Shown here one piece after another: positions 42,022-52,353 of a stretch of DNA of 64,000 nt. How positions within the stretch are numbered: position 1 is the first letter of the stretch; every line of letters starts with the position of its first letter. Origin of the DNA: Pectobacterium carotovorum (lineage in GTDB: Bacteria > Pseudomonadota > Gammaproteobacteria > Enterobacterales > Enterobacteriaceae); NCBI RefSeq assembly GCF_900129615.1, contig NZ_FQWI01000005.1:1-64000 (forward strand), given 5' to 3'. Under the pieces are notes generated by a model that worked only from the letters and a program-made list of their open reading frames with translations, did no database searches and was not told the origin of the DNA. The position numbers were made by a program, and so were the translations under genes.

Positions 42022-42413
42022 TGGCGAAAAGAGGCTATGTCTGGGCGATTATCAGCATTGTGCTAGCCAGCACCGCACAGGTGTTAATGAAAAGCGGCAT
42101 GTTGGCGCTGCCGAGCATTTCCTTCGCGCACTGGCCGTCGCTAAGCTCGTTGGTGGCGGGCTGGCCTGCGGTTGCGGTGCTGGTCGGGATGATCTGCTAC
42201 GGGCTGTCGATGGTGTGCTGGTTTATGGTGCTGCGCTATCTGCCGCTAAGCCGCGCCTATCCGCTGATTAGTCTGAGCTACGCGGTGGTTTATCTGGCGG
42301 CGGTTTTCCTGCCGTGGCTGAATGAACCGATGAGCCTGCGTAAAACCCTCGGCGTCCTGATTATTCTACTGGGTGTCTGGCTGGTGAGTCGTAACGCGCA
42401 GGCGGTGCGCTAA
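42018..42413 (+). CDS. arnF: Ara4N-lipid flippase subunit ArnF
   Basis: Partner of ArnE, 131 residues with four helices. It opens [20 protein letters not shown] and includes [20 protein letters not shown] and [20 protein letters not shown]. Two adjacent ATGs (42018 and 42021) could start it, after AGGGGGG. A longer reading frame upstream is antisense noise inside arnE. It is the last gene of the operon; a GC-rich hairpin (42397-42423) spans its stop codon. Confidence 0.93.
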   Translation: MMAKRGYVWAIISIVLASTAQVLMKSGMLALPSISFAHWPSLSSLVAGWPAVAVLVGMICYGLSMVCWFMVLRYLPLSRAYPLISLSYAVVYLAAVFLPWLNEPMSLRKTLGVLIILLGVWLVSRNAQAVR

Positions 42414-42423
42414 GCCGCCTGCG
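42397..42423. terminator. Hairpin at the convergent ends of arnF and fbpC
   Basis: CGCAGGCGG and CCGCCTGCG form a perfect 9-base stem spanning the arnF stop. There is no T-run, so it may act on mRNA ends rather than as a strong terminator. Confidence 0.45.
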
Positions 42424-42430
42424 AAGGTGA

Positions 42431-43486
42431 TTATTGACTGAAAACGTGTGCCGCACCGTTCACGCTCAGGCTGACCTGTTGGCCGACGGCAAAAGCGGCG
42501 TGGCTGACGGTTTTCAGTTCAATGATACTGGCATCTGCATGGTGGACGTGCAGCGTCAATGTGGAAACGAAGCCGGAAAAATCAACTTTACGGATGGTCG
42601 CGCGAATGGTTGCCGCGCTATCAACCTCAACGCTATCAACCCCTTCATCCTGAATCACAATCTGCTCCGGTCTGAGCATGATTCTTGCCTTCCCGTTTGC
42701 CGTTGGGCGATCCACCGCGATGCGCCCAAGCAGACAGTTAGCCTGACCGCCGTCAATTTGCGCATCGAGAATCAGCGTTTCGCCGAGGAAGGTCGCGATG
42801 TCCTCACTGTTGGGCTGGTGGTAAAGCGCCCACGGCGAGCCGGATTGAGACAGCTGACCATCACGCATGACGACAACTTGGTCAGCAAAAGACAGCGCCT
42901 CTCCCTGATCGTGAGTTACCAGAATCGATGCCACGTTAGCCTGCTGCAAGACATCCATCACCGCTTTACGGGTGGTGGCACGCAGGCCGGTATCCAGCGC
43001 GGAAAACGGTTCATCCAGCAGCATCAATGCAGGGCGCTGCGCTAGCGCGCGAGCCAGTGCGACACGCTGCTGCTGACCGCCGGAAATTTCATGCGGTGAG
43101 TGCTTCCGCAAATGCGCCGGAAGGGAAACCAGCTCCATCAACTCATCCACGCGTTTTTGCTTTTCCGCCTTCGTGCCTTTTAGCCCAAAGGCGATGTTGT
43201 CTGCGATGCAGAGATGCGGGAACAGCGCGCCGTCCTGCGGTACGTAGCCGATTCCGCGCTGATGGGCAGGAACGGACAGCCCGTTATCGCAGAGCGTCTG
43301 CCCGTTTAGCGTGATGACGCCAGTACCCGGTTTTTCAAACCCGGCAATCAGGCGCAGCAGCGTGGTTTTCCCCGAACCGGACGGACCGACAATCGCCGTG
43401 CGGCGGCTGTTTTCTAGCGTCAGATGAATGTCAGACAGCACGGTGCGCCCGCTAAAGCTTTTACTGACGCGATGAAGTTCCAACAT
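42431..43486 (-). CDS. fbpC: Ferric iron ABC transporter ATP-binding protein (FbpC/SfuC type)
   Basis: ATPase of a periplasmic ferric-iron importer, 351 residues. Walker A is VGPSGSGKTTLL (about residues 32-43), the signature ISGGQQQRVALARAL, and Walker B ALMLLDEPFSALD. The C-terminal regulatory part has IMLRPEQIVI. The ATG at 43486 gives a protein starting LELHRVSKSF; a longer reading adds 17 residues that overlap the permease gene. It is the last gene of the unit. Confidence 0.92.
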   Translation of the reverse strand: MLELHRVSKSFSGRTVLSDIHLTLENSRRTAIVGPSGSGKTTLLRLIAGFEKPGTGVITLNGQTLCDNGLSVPAHQRGIGYVPQDGALFPHLCIADNIAFGLKGTKAEKQKRVDELMELVSLPAHLRKHSPHEISGGQQQRVALARALAQRPALMLLDEPFSALDTGLRATTRKAVMDVLQQANVASILVTHDQGEALSFADQVVVMRDGQLSQSGSPWALYHQPNSEDIATFLGETLILDAQIDGGQANCLLGRIAVDRPTANGKARIMLRPEQIVIQDEGVDSVEVDSAATIRATIRKVDFSGFVSTLTLHVHHADASIIELKTVSHAAFAVGQQVSLSVNGAAHVFSQ

Positions 43487-43488
43487 GA

Positions 43489-45066
43489 TTACAGCCCCGC
43501 CATTTTTTGTGATTGCGTGTAGAGAAACCAGGTCCACGGCAGCGACAGTAGGACCAGAATAAGTGCGTAGGGTGCCGCCGCGGGATAATCGATCTCACTG
43601 GTGAGCGCCCAAAAACCCGTCGCCAGCGTGCGGGTGCCGTTGGGTGCCAGCAGCAGCGTGGCGGTCAGTTCGTTAATGATCGCCAGAAAGACGAGCGTTG
43701 CCCCGGTTGCAACGCCGGGTGCCGCCAGCCTAATGGTCACGGTCATTAACGTCTGTAATGGCGAACGCCCTAGGCTGGCGGCAACCTGCTCCAGTTCCAC
43801 CGGTGCCTGTGCGATACCCGCGCGTAGATTAACCAGCGCCCTTGGCATAAACATCAGCAGATAAGCCAGCAACACGGTGAATTCGGTCTGATAGAGCGGC
43901 CTGATAAGGTGAATGGTGGTGGTCACCAACGCTAACGCAACGACGATACCCGGCAGAGAGCTGGTGATGTAATTACACCCTTCCAAAAACCGAAACAGGC
44001 GGCTGGGGTGACGGATTGTCAGCCAGGCCATCGGGATCGCGGCGAGCGTTGTCAGGGCCGCACCGCTCAGCGCCAGCGTCATAGTTTGGCTAAAGGCATC
44101 AAGCAGTTCGCGGCGCTGCCACACCTCCCAGCCGCCAAACCACAGCCAGCGAAACAGCGTAATAAAAGGCACGCCGAGTGTCAGCACGACCAGCGTGGTC
44201 AGTAACAGCAGAGCCAGTAACAGCGAAAACGGCGACAGGCGTACCGGTGTGACAACCTGCGGCGCGCCAGATCCGACATGTGCATAGCGCGTAACGCCGC
44301 GCACGCGGGCATCCACACACAGCAGAAACAAACACAGCAACGCCAGCACGCCAGCCAGCATGTTAGCTGCCGGACCATTAAACGTTGACTGAAACTGATC
44401 GAAAATCGCGGTAGTAAAGGTATCGAAGCGGATCATGGCAAACAGGCCATATTCCGCCAGCAGATGCAGCGCAATCAGCAGCAGCCCGCCGCCGATAGCC
44501 AGCTTTAGCTGTGGCAGCACCACGCGGAAAAACACGGTAATAGGAGGGACGCCCAGCGTAGCCGCGACATCTTCCAGCGCCGGGTTAAGGCGTCGCAGCG
44601 TTGCGGCGCAGGGTAAATACAGAAACGGTAAATAGGCGACGACGGATAAAAACACGCCAGCCGGCAGGCCATGCAGACCGGGCGCAGCGCTGATCCAGGC
44701 ATAGCTTTGTACAAATGCGGGGATCGCCAGTGGCGCGGTGAGCAGCAGTGACCACAGGCGTCGGGCAGGCAGAGTCGTACGTTCTGTCAGCCAGGCCAGC
44801 AGCACGCCCAGCACCGTACAAATCGGCAGCGTCAGAACAACCAGCAGCACCGTATTTGTCAGGAGTTCACCGACGCGTGGGCGCAAGAGCAGGGCGCGGG
44901 CCGTTTCCCAGCCGGTATCAATGCTGACGCCAATCACAAAGCCCAGCGGAACGAACCCTAACAGGGATAGCGTCAGGGCGACGATCGTAAGCAGCGCGGC
45001 TGGCTTGCGTAATGGCGGTGAGGGGGCGGTGAACGTGGTGGTTTCGCTATAGCTAACGTTTGTCAT
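43489..45066 (-). CDS. fbpB: Ferric iron ABC transporter permease (FbpB/SfuB type)
   Basis: A 525-residue permease made of two fused permease halves, typical of SfuB/FbpB. Each half carries an ATPase-contact loop: [20 protein letters not shown] (about residues 160-180) and [19 protein letters not shown] (about 420-440). About twelve helices are predicted by eye. The start at 45066 ([10 protein letters not shown]) is preferred; a longer frame lacks a ribosome binding site. Two bases separate it from fbpC. Confidence 0.93.
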   Translation of the reverse strand: MTNVSYSETTTFTAPSPPLRKPAALLTIVALTLSLLGFVPLGFVIGVSIDTGWETARALLLRPRVGELLTNTVLLVVLTLPICTVLGVLLAWLTERTTLPARRLWSLLLTAPLAIPAFVQSYAWISAAPGLHGLPAGVFLSVVAYLPFLYLPCAATLRRLNPALEDVAATLGVPPITVFFRVVLPQLKLAIGGGLLLIALHLLAEYGLFAMIRFDTFTTAIFDQFQSTFNGPAANMLAGVLALLCLFLLCVDARVRGVTRYAHVGSGAPQVVTPVRLSPFSLLLALLLLTTLVVLTLGVPFITLFRWLWFGGWEVWQRRELLDAFSQTMTLALSGAALTTLAAIPMAWLTIRHPSRLFRFLEGCNYITSSLPGIVVALALVTTTIHLIRPLYQTEFTVLLAYLLMFMPRALVNLRAGIAQAPVELEQVAASLGRSPLQTLMTVTIRLAAPGVATGATLVFLAIINELTATLLLAPNGTRTLATGFWALTSEIDYPAAAPYALILVLLSLPWTWFLYTQSQKMAGL

Positions 45067-45140
45067 ACGGCCTGTAGCTGCCTCGTCAAGACGGTATTTT
45101 AAGACGATGAAGCCGCGCTGAGCGGGCATTCGGGTGAAGA

Positions 45141-45168
45141 TTCGTCAGGACGCGAACGCCCTGACGAA
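45141..45168 (-). repeat. Hairpin between fbpA and fbpB
   Basis: TTCGTCAGG and CCTGACGAA form a perfect 9-base stem 54 bases past the fbpA stop. Such structures often protect the abundant binding-protein mRNA and lower expression of the permease. Confidence 0.55.
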
Positions 45169-45221
45169 AGGGGCTGTCGTTACAGCCTCTGTATTACAAT
45201 CCACGCGTTACGATCGATGCG

Positions 45222-46238
45222 TTACAGCAAGCCAGCTTGCGTCATCAGATCCACGACTTTTTTGCTGTTGAGCTTGGCGGCATCGACTTTTGGTGCATCC
45301 AGATCTTTCAGCGGAACCAGTTTGTCATTTGAGGCTGCGTTGACGCCAACGGCATATTCAAACGCATTGTTGGTACGCAAGACCTCCTGACCGGATTTGC
45401 CCGTAATCCACTGAATAAAGGCCTGTGCCTCTTTCGCATGTTTGCTGGATGCCAGTACGCCGCCGCCTGAAATGCTGACGAACGCGCCCGGATCTTTATG
45501 CTTGAAGTAGTACAGCTTCGTGTTGTTACTGTTTTCGCCGGTTTTAGCCTGATCGACAAAACGGTAATAGTGATAGATCACGCCGCTATCAATCTGGCCT
45601 GCGTTCACGGCTTTCATCACCGTGCTGTTGCCTTTGTAGGCGGTGAAGTTCTCTTTCATGCCTTTCAGCCATTCTTGCGTGGCTTTCTCGCCCTTCAGCT
45701 CCAGATAGGCGCTGACGATGGCCTGAAAATCTGCACCGGATGGGGAGGCCGCCCAGCGGCCTTTCCATTCTGGTTTCGCCAGATCGGCTAGGGATTTCGG
45801 CAGTTGAGCGTCGGTAAATTTGGTCGGATTGTAGACAAAGACGGTGGAGCGTGCGGCAATCCCGATCCAGCGGCCGTGGGACGGACGATAGTCGGACGGC
45901 ACCTGAGCAAGGGTCGCGTTATCCAGCGGAGCAAAGAGATCGGCATTATCGACCAGCACCATCGACGGTGAGTTTTCAGTCAGGAAGACATCGGCAGGGG
46001 ACGATTTCCCTTCCTGCACCAGTTGGTTGCCCAATTCGGTGTCGCTGCCATTGCGCAGTGTCACCTTAATGCCGGTTTCTTTGGTAAAACCATCAACCCA
46101 GGATTTCACGAGGTTTTCATGTTGGGCATTGTAAATCACAATCCCTTCATCGTTTTCTGCTGCAGTTGCCGATGCGCTGAGAGCCAAACCGGAAGCGAAT
46201 AAAACGGCAGAACTCAGTAATCCAAAACCAAGCTTCAT
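45222..46238 (-). CDS. fbpA: Periplasmic ferric-iron-binding protein (FbpA/SfuA type)
   Basis: Delivers Fe3+ to the FbpBC transporter. The 338-residue precursor has a signal peptide (KLGFGLLSSAVLFASGLALS, cut near ATAAE-ND). The mature protein starts EGIVIYNAQHENLVKSWVD, and VIYHYYRFVDQ holds the adjacent tyrosines that coordinate iron in this family. GGGVLASSKHAKEAQAFIQW is also conserved. AAGGGT precedes the ATG at 46238. A Fur box lies about 140 bases upstream. Confidence 0.94.
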   Translation of the reverse strand: MKLGFGLLSSAVLFASGLALSASATAAENDEGIVIYNAQHENLVKSWVDGFTKETGIKVTLRNGSDTELGNQLVQEGKSSPADVFLTENSPSMVLVDNADLFAPLDNATLAQVPSDYRPSHGRWIGIAARSTVFVYNPTKFTDAQLPKSLADLAKPEWKGRWAASPSGADFQAIVSAYLELKGEKATQEWLKGMKENFTAYKGNSTVMKAVNAGQIDSGVIYHYYRFVDQAKTGENSNNTKLYYFKHKDPGAFVSISGGGVLASSKHAKEAQAFIQWITGKSGQEVLRTNNAFEYAVGVNAASNDKLVPLKDLDAPKVDAAKLNSKKVVDLMTQAGLL

Positions 46239-46736
46239 ATTATTTACCCTTATCAATACCTGTCGTGTTTGCGTATTGCTGGCCTACATGCGTTCCCCAC
46301 GCCGCTCACGATAGCCATGCTATTTGGCGACACAGGACGGGATGTAGTGGCAGTCGGAAAAGAATTCTACATATCGGTAATAATAATGATAGTTATTATT
46401 ATTTCGCTTTCTTAAGGTTAAATTAAGGTTCCGGTGAATGTGATATTTCGGGCATCACTTTATTTCAACGCGTGTCGCAGTGTGAATGTGTATAAATCTA
46501 TCGCCTAAAAAGCAGGCTGACGCTTCTGTGAAATTTATTTCATCGGAAATGAGATATAACGTCATGATTTACAGAAACAAATACTGATTCATCATCTATA
46601 TTTACTGTGCAGGCTGTGAGTAGCGATACAACAAATGCACCGTATTTGCCTCGGTGTCACGTGCGCTTGTCTGCAATTTGGGGTTAATTGACCGACAAAA
46701 AGGTGACACAGCAACTGATATTCGGGGGATGGAAAA
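46239..46736. other. Divergent intergenic region between fbpA and the PTS gene
   Basis: 498 bases; the clear signal is the Fur box at 46379-46403. The right half (46404-46736) is AT-rich and must contain the promoter of the EIIA gene. No operator for it was recognised. Confidence 0.6.
46379..46403. promoter_or_regulatory. Fur box of fbpABC
   Basis: AATAATAATGATAG followed by TTATTATTATT forms a nearly perfect dyad matching the Fur 19-base pattern (GATAAT repeats). It lies upstream of an iron importer, as expected for iron-responsive repression. Confidence 0.8.
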
Positions 46737-47060
46737 ATGGATGTAGAAACGCGGATGATTGAGCTTATCGTTAAATCTGGCGAAACACGTTCCTGCGCAA
46801 TGGAAGCACTGAGATCCGCTCGTCGAGGGGAGTGGGATCACGTCGATGAACTATTAAAAATGGCGGCGGTGGCGCTGAACCGGGCGCAGTTGATCCAGGC
46901 CGGATTTATTGGCAACCAGAGTAAGGAAAAAGCCAATATCGAACTTATTGTTGTACACGCGCAGGATCACCTGATGAATGCGATGCTATGCCGTGAGCTG
47001 GCTGAAGAGATTATTGAACTCAGAAAAGAGGTCTCTGGCGTCAATCTCCACATGCGCTAG
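46737..47060 (+). CDS. Orphan PTS EIIA protein, lactose/cellobiose family
   Basis: A 107-residue helical phosphocarrier of the EIIA-Lac/ChbA family. ETRSCAMEALRSARRGEWDH is the typical first helix pair. The phosphorylatable His lies in ELIVVHAQDHLMNAMLC (about residues 69-85). AGFIGNQ is likewise conserved. In a complete system it would pass phosphate to an EIIB for a beta-glucoside or chitobiose transporter. No EIIB, EIIC or glycosidase lies nearby, so its partner is elsewhere or it has a regulatory role. Confidence 0.87.
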   Translation: MDVETRMIELIVKSGETRSCAMEALRSARRGEWDHVDELLKMAAVALNRAQLIQAGFIGNQSKEKANIELIVVHAQDHLMNAMLCRELAEEIIELRKEVSGVNLHMR

Positions 47061-47081
47061 CTGCATCGTTGAGCAAAGGGA

Positions 47082-47112
47082 AAAGCCATTCAGTTTCACG
47101 CTGAGTGGCTTT
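47082..47112 (+). terminator. Hairpin after the PTS gene
   Basis: AAAGCCATTCAG pairs with CTGAGTGGCTTT (one mismatch) around a 7-base loop. The T-run is short. Confidence 0.55.
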
Positions 47113-47160
47113 GCTGTTTCTGCCCGCCGCTATTTTTCTTATAGCGACGCTTTCCTTATG

Positions 47161-47562
47161 CTATTTCCCGTTTCCGTACTGCTCGTCGCTGACTTTTTCC
47201 AGCCAGTCGACCGGGCTGCCGTTAAGTGACTCGGCAATGGCAATGTGCGTCATCGCGGTTTGTGCCGTCGCGCCGTGCCAGTGTTTTACACCTTCGGGTA
47301 TCCAGACGATATCACCCTGATTGATCTCCTGAATGTCGCCGCCCCATTCCTGAAGCCAGCCCCGACCCTGCGTGACGATCAGTGTTTGACCTAGCGGATG
47401 GGTATGCCATGCGGTGCGTGCGCCGGGTTCAAAGGTGACCGTCGCGCCGCCAACCCGAGCGGGGGCGGTGCCCTGAAAGGGCGCATCGATACGAACGTTG
47501 CCGGAAAAATAGCTTTCCGGGCCAGGCTGGGACGGGTGTGAACCACTGCGGGTAATTTTCAA
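47161..47562 (-). CDS. Cupin-domain protein (mandelonitrile-lyase-like/carboxymuconolactone-type cupin)
   Basis: A 133-residue single-domain cupin. The metal-binding motifs are [12 protein letters not shown] (about residues 52-63) and [11 protein letters not shown] (about 93-103). MTHIAIAES and [12 protein letters not shown] at the end are typical of the group often labelled (R)-mandelonitrile lyase-like. The start is taken as TTG at 47562 because GGGAGG lies just before it and homologues begin at that point; an ATG 17 codons earlier would add an unrelated stretch. It is divergent from a LysR gene that probably controls it. The natural substrate is unknown. Confidence 0.8.
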   Translation of the reverse strand: MKITRSGSHPSQPGPESYFSGNVRIDAPFQGTAPARVGGATVTFEPGARTAWHTHPLGQTLIVTQGRGWLQEWGGDIQEINQGDIVWIPEGVKHWHGATAQTAMTHIAIAESLNGSPVDWLEKVSDEQYGNGK

Positions 47563-48816
<1,254 letters not shown>

Positions 48817-48992
48817 CGGTTGGGGGGATGCCAGTAAGGCGGAGTGCTTTGACTCCGCCAGCGGCAATCGTTTTGTGACATTTTCCTCTGAACGAAAATT
48901 ATGATGATAAAGTTCTTGAACATGATGAACTTCATGTTGTACTATTATTTCAACGCAATAAGCGTTATATGACGTTGAAAGGAATGATGATC

Positions 48993-49466
48993 ATGGAACC
49001 TATCACGAACGAATCCCAGTGCATTGAAAATATTGAAAAATTCAACGATGAAATTTTGTCATCAACTGACCATAAACTCTACGATTACCTGCCTTATTTT
49101 CGGGCCTGGTACGCTTATAAATCACGTGATGGCTGGCTTCTTGCCCCGAGCAAATATGTCGGTTATGCAGGGATGGATAGAGACAAATACATTCAACATC
49201 TGGACAACCTTGATGGGCGCACGTCCGAAAGTAATTTATCGCGTTTCTCCGTTGCCGCAGAGGGAAAAGAAAAAGAGCTGTTGATGGGGAAGGTTGCGGA
49301 ACTGTTGTCCTCTTTTGGCAAATTACCTAATAAGTTGCTGAGAGTCTCTGTAATGAGAAACAGCAGCGTGGCTGATGAAGAAAACAGCACCATTGATGCA
49401 ATAGTGACGATGATAAATTCACTGCCTCCTTACATGAGTCAGGCAATTAAAAAACGCTTGAAATAA
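48993..49466 (+). CDS. Uncharacterised protein, 157 residues
   Basis: The family was not recognised. The start is taken as the ATG at 48993, with AAGGA 9 bases before; two other ATGs lie just upstream. The central block PYFRAWYAYKSRDGWLLAPS then KYVGYAGMDRDKYIQHLDNL looks like a folded domain. The rest is helical and there is no signal peptide or membrane helix. Low GC compared with the LysR gene suggests acquisition. A terminator-like hairpin follows at 49518-49549. Confidence 0.6.
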   Translation: MEPITNESQCIENIEKFNDEILSSTDHKLYDYLPYFRAWYAYKSRDGWLLAPSKYVGYAGMDRDKYIQHLDNLDGRTSESNLSRFSVAAEGKEKELLMGKVAELLSSFGKLPNKLLRVSVMRNSSVADEENSTIDAIVTMINSLPPYMSQAIKKRLK

Positions 49467-49517
49467 TCGATACGTATTCATTTCGTGGCGATTTAGATCG
49501 GGTAGCGAATTGAAGTA

Positions 49518-49549
49518 AATAGCGGTTATTTTCAATAATGACCGCTATT
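49518..49549 (+). terminator. Terminator-like hairpin
   Basis: AATAGCGGTTATT pairs with AATGACCGCTATT (one mismatch) and runs into TTT. It ends the preceding 157-codon gene. Confidence 0.6.
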
Positions 49550-49968
49550 TTCCCATCCTGCCATTCTACATTTCTCTGAATCAAATTCACTGTACAAGAA
49601 GCAGTCAAGGACTGAACTGGACGTTACTGATCCTTATTCACATAACGCCTAAAGCGCTTGAACCTCATCATCTCCGCAATCACAAGTAAACTGAGTCTTA
49701 ACTGGTTCCCGCCATCGAGCTTTTACTACCGCATATTCGAACCGCGTAAGGGCGAATGAATGTCAGAGAACCCTTCTCCTGCCTCGATCTCGTGTGGGGC
49801 GTTGGCCCTATTATGTGACGGACATAAACACTGTACATACCGTTACACAGCAACGCTCATCATCGCAGATAAGCCTGGTATATAATCCCAAAACACAGGG
49901 ATCGATTTACCGTGAAGATAAAAATTCACAAATTTTAAACAATAAATATTATGTAGCCTTACTTTATA
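49550..49968 (+). promoter_or_regulatory. Promoter region of the dlt operon
   Basis: About 420 bases without a credible gene. A perfect TATAAT at 49881-49886 is a candidate -10, with no good -35 and no PhoP or PmrA box that I could recognise. The dltD start is 83 bases downstream of it. Confidence 0.35.
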
Positions 49969-51105
49969 ATGAAAATCAAAAATACTCTCTGCTTACATAT
50001 CCTGATGGCTACCCTTGCCATCCTGTTTCTTAGCGTTCCCCCGCTAGTGGCGAGCATTGATCCGGCACTAACGTTCCAGCCGCTGATTAACACAATGGAA
50101 GGGACGGCAAAAGAACAAAAGGAAAAAATTGCCACCATTTCCCATGCCTTACAGGGGAATGCGATTTTCTTTCTCGGGGCTTCTGAGGTTTCGACATCTG
50201 AAGACGAACATTACGCGGTATATAATTACTTTAATAACCAGCTACATCGTCCGGTCGTGGCCTATGGTGATAGCTATGTCGATAGCGTCACACATTTTTT
50301 ACTGCTCTCGCGCTTTAAAAACGATCTTAACGCAAACAGTAAGGTTGTTTTGCTGCTTGCGCCCGATAGTTTTTATTCAGACGGTATTCCCCCGGCCATT
50401 TTTGCCAACAATTTCCCTGCACCTGTTTTTAATCCGCTGATGAAGGATGAGCAGGCGCGTCCCTTTTTGGTCAATTATCTACAGCATATCGATAAAGAAG
50501 AGATAAGCCATTTAACCTTTGGCCAAATGAAGGTCTATGGTTGGGATCCGCAAATTATCTGGCAGGAAGTGAGTTATCAATTTGCTAATTTCTGCGAGCT
50601 GATAAAAAACGACTGGCTGGCGATGCTACATATTGTCCCTCAGCCTGCACAACGGTGGCCTCAGCAGCCAACGTCCAACATGATTCCAGACTGGAATCAC
50701 GAGTTGGCGCAGGCTCATGTGCTGAACCAATCTCGCCAGCAAAGTGCAGAAACATTGTGGATGGATAAAACTGTGTTTGCAGACGATCAAACGCCGGAAG
50801 AGTGGGATAACGCACCGATTGTTCCGGCGCAGATGGAAGCATTACGGGCGACGATCCAACTGCTGAAAGCGCGCAATGTCCAGTTTGTGGTCATTGTTGA
50901 TCCGATTAATCCGTGGGCGATTAATAACTCCCAGAAATTCCAGCCAGTCGACAGCCAGATCAGGTCGATGCTGGAAGAAAATCAGGTTCGTTATTTTGAT
51001 ATGTATGCGCAGCCTTATCAGAACGGCTGGAATTGGGATCGCCTGCATCCAACTGAACCAGCATGGGTCGCGATGGATCAATTTATTGCAGAGAGTTTTA
51101 AATGA
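49969..51105 (+). CDS. dltD: DltD-like D-alanyl transfer protein
   Basis: The 378-residue protein has an N-terminal membrane anchor (CLHILMATLAILFLSVPPLV, about residues 8-27) and an extracytoplasmic SGNH-hydrolase-like domain. The nucleophile Ser is in FFLGASEVSTSED (about residues 67-79) and the Asp/His pair in WNWDRLHPTEPAW (about 352-364), matching DltD. DltD performs the last transfer of D-alanine to the envelope acceptor. In Gram-positives this is teichoic acid; the acceptor here is unknown. It is the first gene of dltD-X-B-A-C, with its stop overlapping the dltX start. Confidence 0.88.
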   Translation: MKIKNTLCLHILMATLAILFLSVPPLVASIDPALTFQPLINTMEGTAKEQKEKIATISHALQGNAIFFLGASEVSTSEDEHYAVYNYFNNQLHRPVVAYGDSYVDSVTHFLLLSRFKNDLNANSKVVLLLAPDSFYSDGIPPAIFANNFPAPVFNPLMKDEQARPFLVNYLQHIDKEEISHLTFGQMKVYGWDPQIIWQEVSYQFANFCELIKNDWLAMLHIVPQPAQRWPQQPTSNMIPDWNHELAQAHVLNQSRQQSAETLWMDKTVFADDQTPEEWDNAPIVPAQMEALRATIQLLKARNVQFVVIVDPINPWAINNSQKFQPVDSQIRSMLEENQVRYFDMYAQPYQNGWNWDRLHPTEPAWVAMDQFIAESFK

Positions 51106-51224
51106 TGAAAACCGCCATTCGCCTTTTTTTCCTTTATCTCTTTCTGGCAGTCACCATTGTCGCGTGGACCTCTGTTGATGAAAGCATGAGTTTAAAAGTG
51201 CATTTTGAATATCAAAAATTCTGA
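51105..51224 (+). CDS. dltX: DltX-like small membrane protein (39 residues)
   Basis: A short frame fills the gap between dltD and dltB. It has one hydrophobic helix (AIRLFFLYLFLAVTIVAW, residues 4-21), a polar linker, and ends exactly in FEYQKF. That C-terminus fits the FxYxxF tail of DltX, the small subunit that carries D-alanine on its tyrosine between DltB and DltD in Gram-positive systems. An alternative ATG lies 3 bases earlier, overlapping the dltD stop; dltB starts 8 bases later, so the three genes are coupled. The identification rests on size, topology, position and tail motif. Confidence 0.75.
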   Translation: MKTAIRLFFLYLFLAVTIVAWTSVDESMSLKVHFEYQKF

Positions 51225-51231
51225 AGGATGA

Positions 51232-52353
51232 ATGATGTACAGCTCCGGAATGTTTTTTTTCCTTCTGTTTTCATCAGCATTATTGTTTGCGCTGGTTAAT
51301 CGCGTATTCAGTTATCGGCTGACGTATTTATCCGCCTTTTCCATATTGGCTGTATTCGGCTGGGGGTATATTTTCCAAGGGGATTACATTGTTCCCGTGG
51401 CCGTGTTCCTGAGCTTTTATGTTCTCGTCACCTTAAAAGAGAAAGGTTGGTTAAAAACCTGGCAAGCGGTCAGCCTAACGTTGCTCCCGTTGTTCTTGGT
51501 GAAATTACACCTCAACAACCATTGGGGCATGATAGGCCTGTCCTTTATGACCTTCCGTGCCATTGATGTGCTGCTTTATCGCAGCAAAAAAGATGGTCAT
51601 AACGTCCTGCATTACTTCTGCTACCTCTTTATGCCTTTCATTATTCTGGCTGGCCCGATGTATCGCTGGCGGACATGGGTGAATGACATTAATAAACCGG
51701 TCTTCATTATTACCCGTGAGCAGTTTTTAGTGGCGATGGAGCAAATTTTCACCGGTATTATCCAGAAGTTCTTATTCGCCATGCTGATCAATAATCTGGT
51801 TATTGAGTCGTGGAGTCAGCGCCCGTTTACATTAAGTGTGGGTGTCGTGATGTCGCTGGCCTACAGCGCCTACCTTTACTTTGATTTTGCCGGTTACAGC
51901 AATATGGCTATCGGGGCAGGGCGCTTATTTGGTCTGAACATCCCAGCGAACTTCAATATGCCTATTCTGGCGAAAAACCCGCAGGACTTCTGGCGACGCT
52001 TCCACATCAGCCTGTCTGAATGGCTGAGGGATGTAGTCTTTATGCCAATTTATATGAATCTGATGAAGCTCGACTTTTTCCGACAGAACAAAACATTGGC
52101 GCAGAATATTGGCATCTTCTGCACCCTGTTTTGTATGGGGGCATGGAACGGGCTCGAACGACACTATGTCATTAGCGGCGCGCTGTTTGGCGCTATTTCC
52201 GTTGCTCACAACATGCTGCAGTGGTCAGCCAAACGCAGTCCAGCGCTGAGCAGTTGTCTACATCATCCGGTTATTGTGTTCATCGGTCGCATTCTGACGC
52301 TGGCAAGCGCTGCGGCCTCCCTCTACATCTTTAGCGGAATGTCTCCTCTATGA
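51232..52353 (+). CDS. dltB: DltB-like membrane-bound O-acyltransferase
   Basis: A 373-residue MBOAT-family protein with about ten helices. FWRRFHISLSEWLRDVVFMP (about residues 255-275) contains the catalytic His, and YFDFAGYSNMAIGAGRLFG precedes it as in DltB. It would move D-alanine from DltC in the cytoplasm to the DltX/DltD side of the membrane. The start is ATG 51232 or 51235 after AAGGATGA. It overlaps dltA by 4 bases. Confidence 0.9.
   Translation: MMYSSGMFFFLLFSSALLFALVNRVFSYRLTYLSAFSILAVFGWGYIFQGDYIVPVAVFLSFYVLVTLKEKGWLKTWQAVSLTLLPLFLVKLHLNNHWGMIGLSFMTFRAIDVLLYRSKKDGHNVLHYFCYLFMPFIILAGPMYRWRTWVNDINKPVFIITREQFLVAMEQIFTGIIQKFLFAMLINNLVIESWSQRPFTLSVGVVMSLAYSAYLYFDFAGYSNMAIGAGRLFGLNIPANFNMPILAKNPQDFWRRFHISLSEWLRDVVFMPIYMNLMKLDFFRQNKTLAQNIGIFCTLFCMGAWNGLERHYVISGALFGAISVAHNMLQWSAKRSPALSSCLHHPVIVFIGRILTLASAAASLYIFSGMSPL

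Noticed and set aside
49794-50033. 79-codon frame overlapping the start of dltD
   Set aside because: It starts with GTG lacking a ribosome binding site and overlaps dltD in another frame; the dltD reading is clearly coding.
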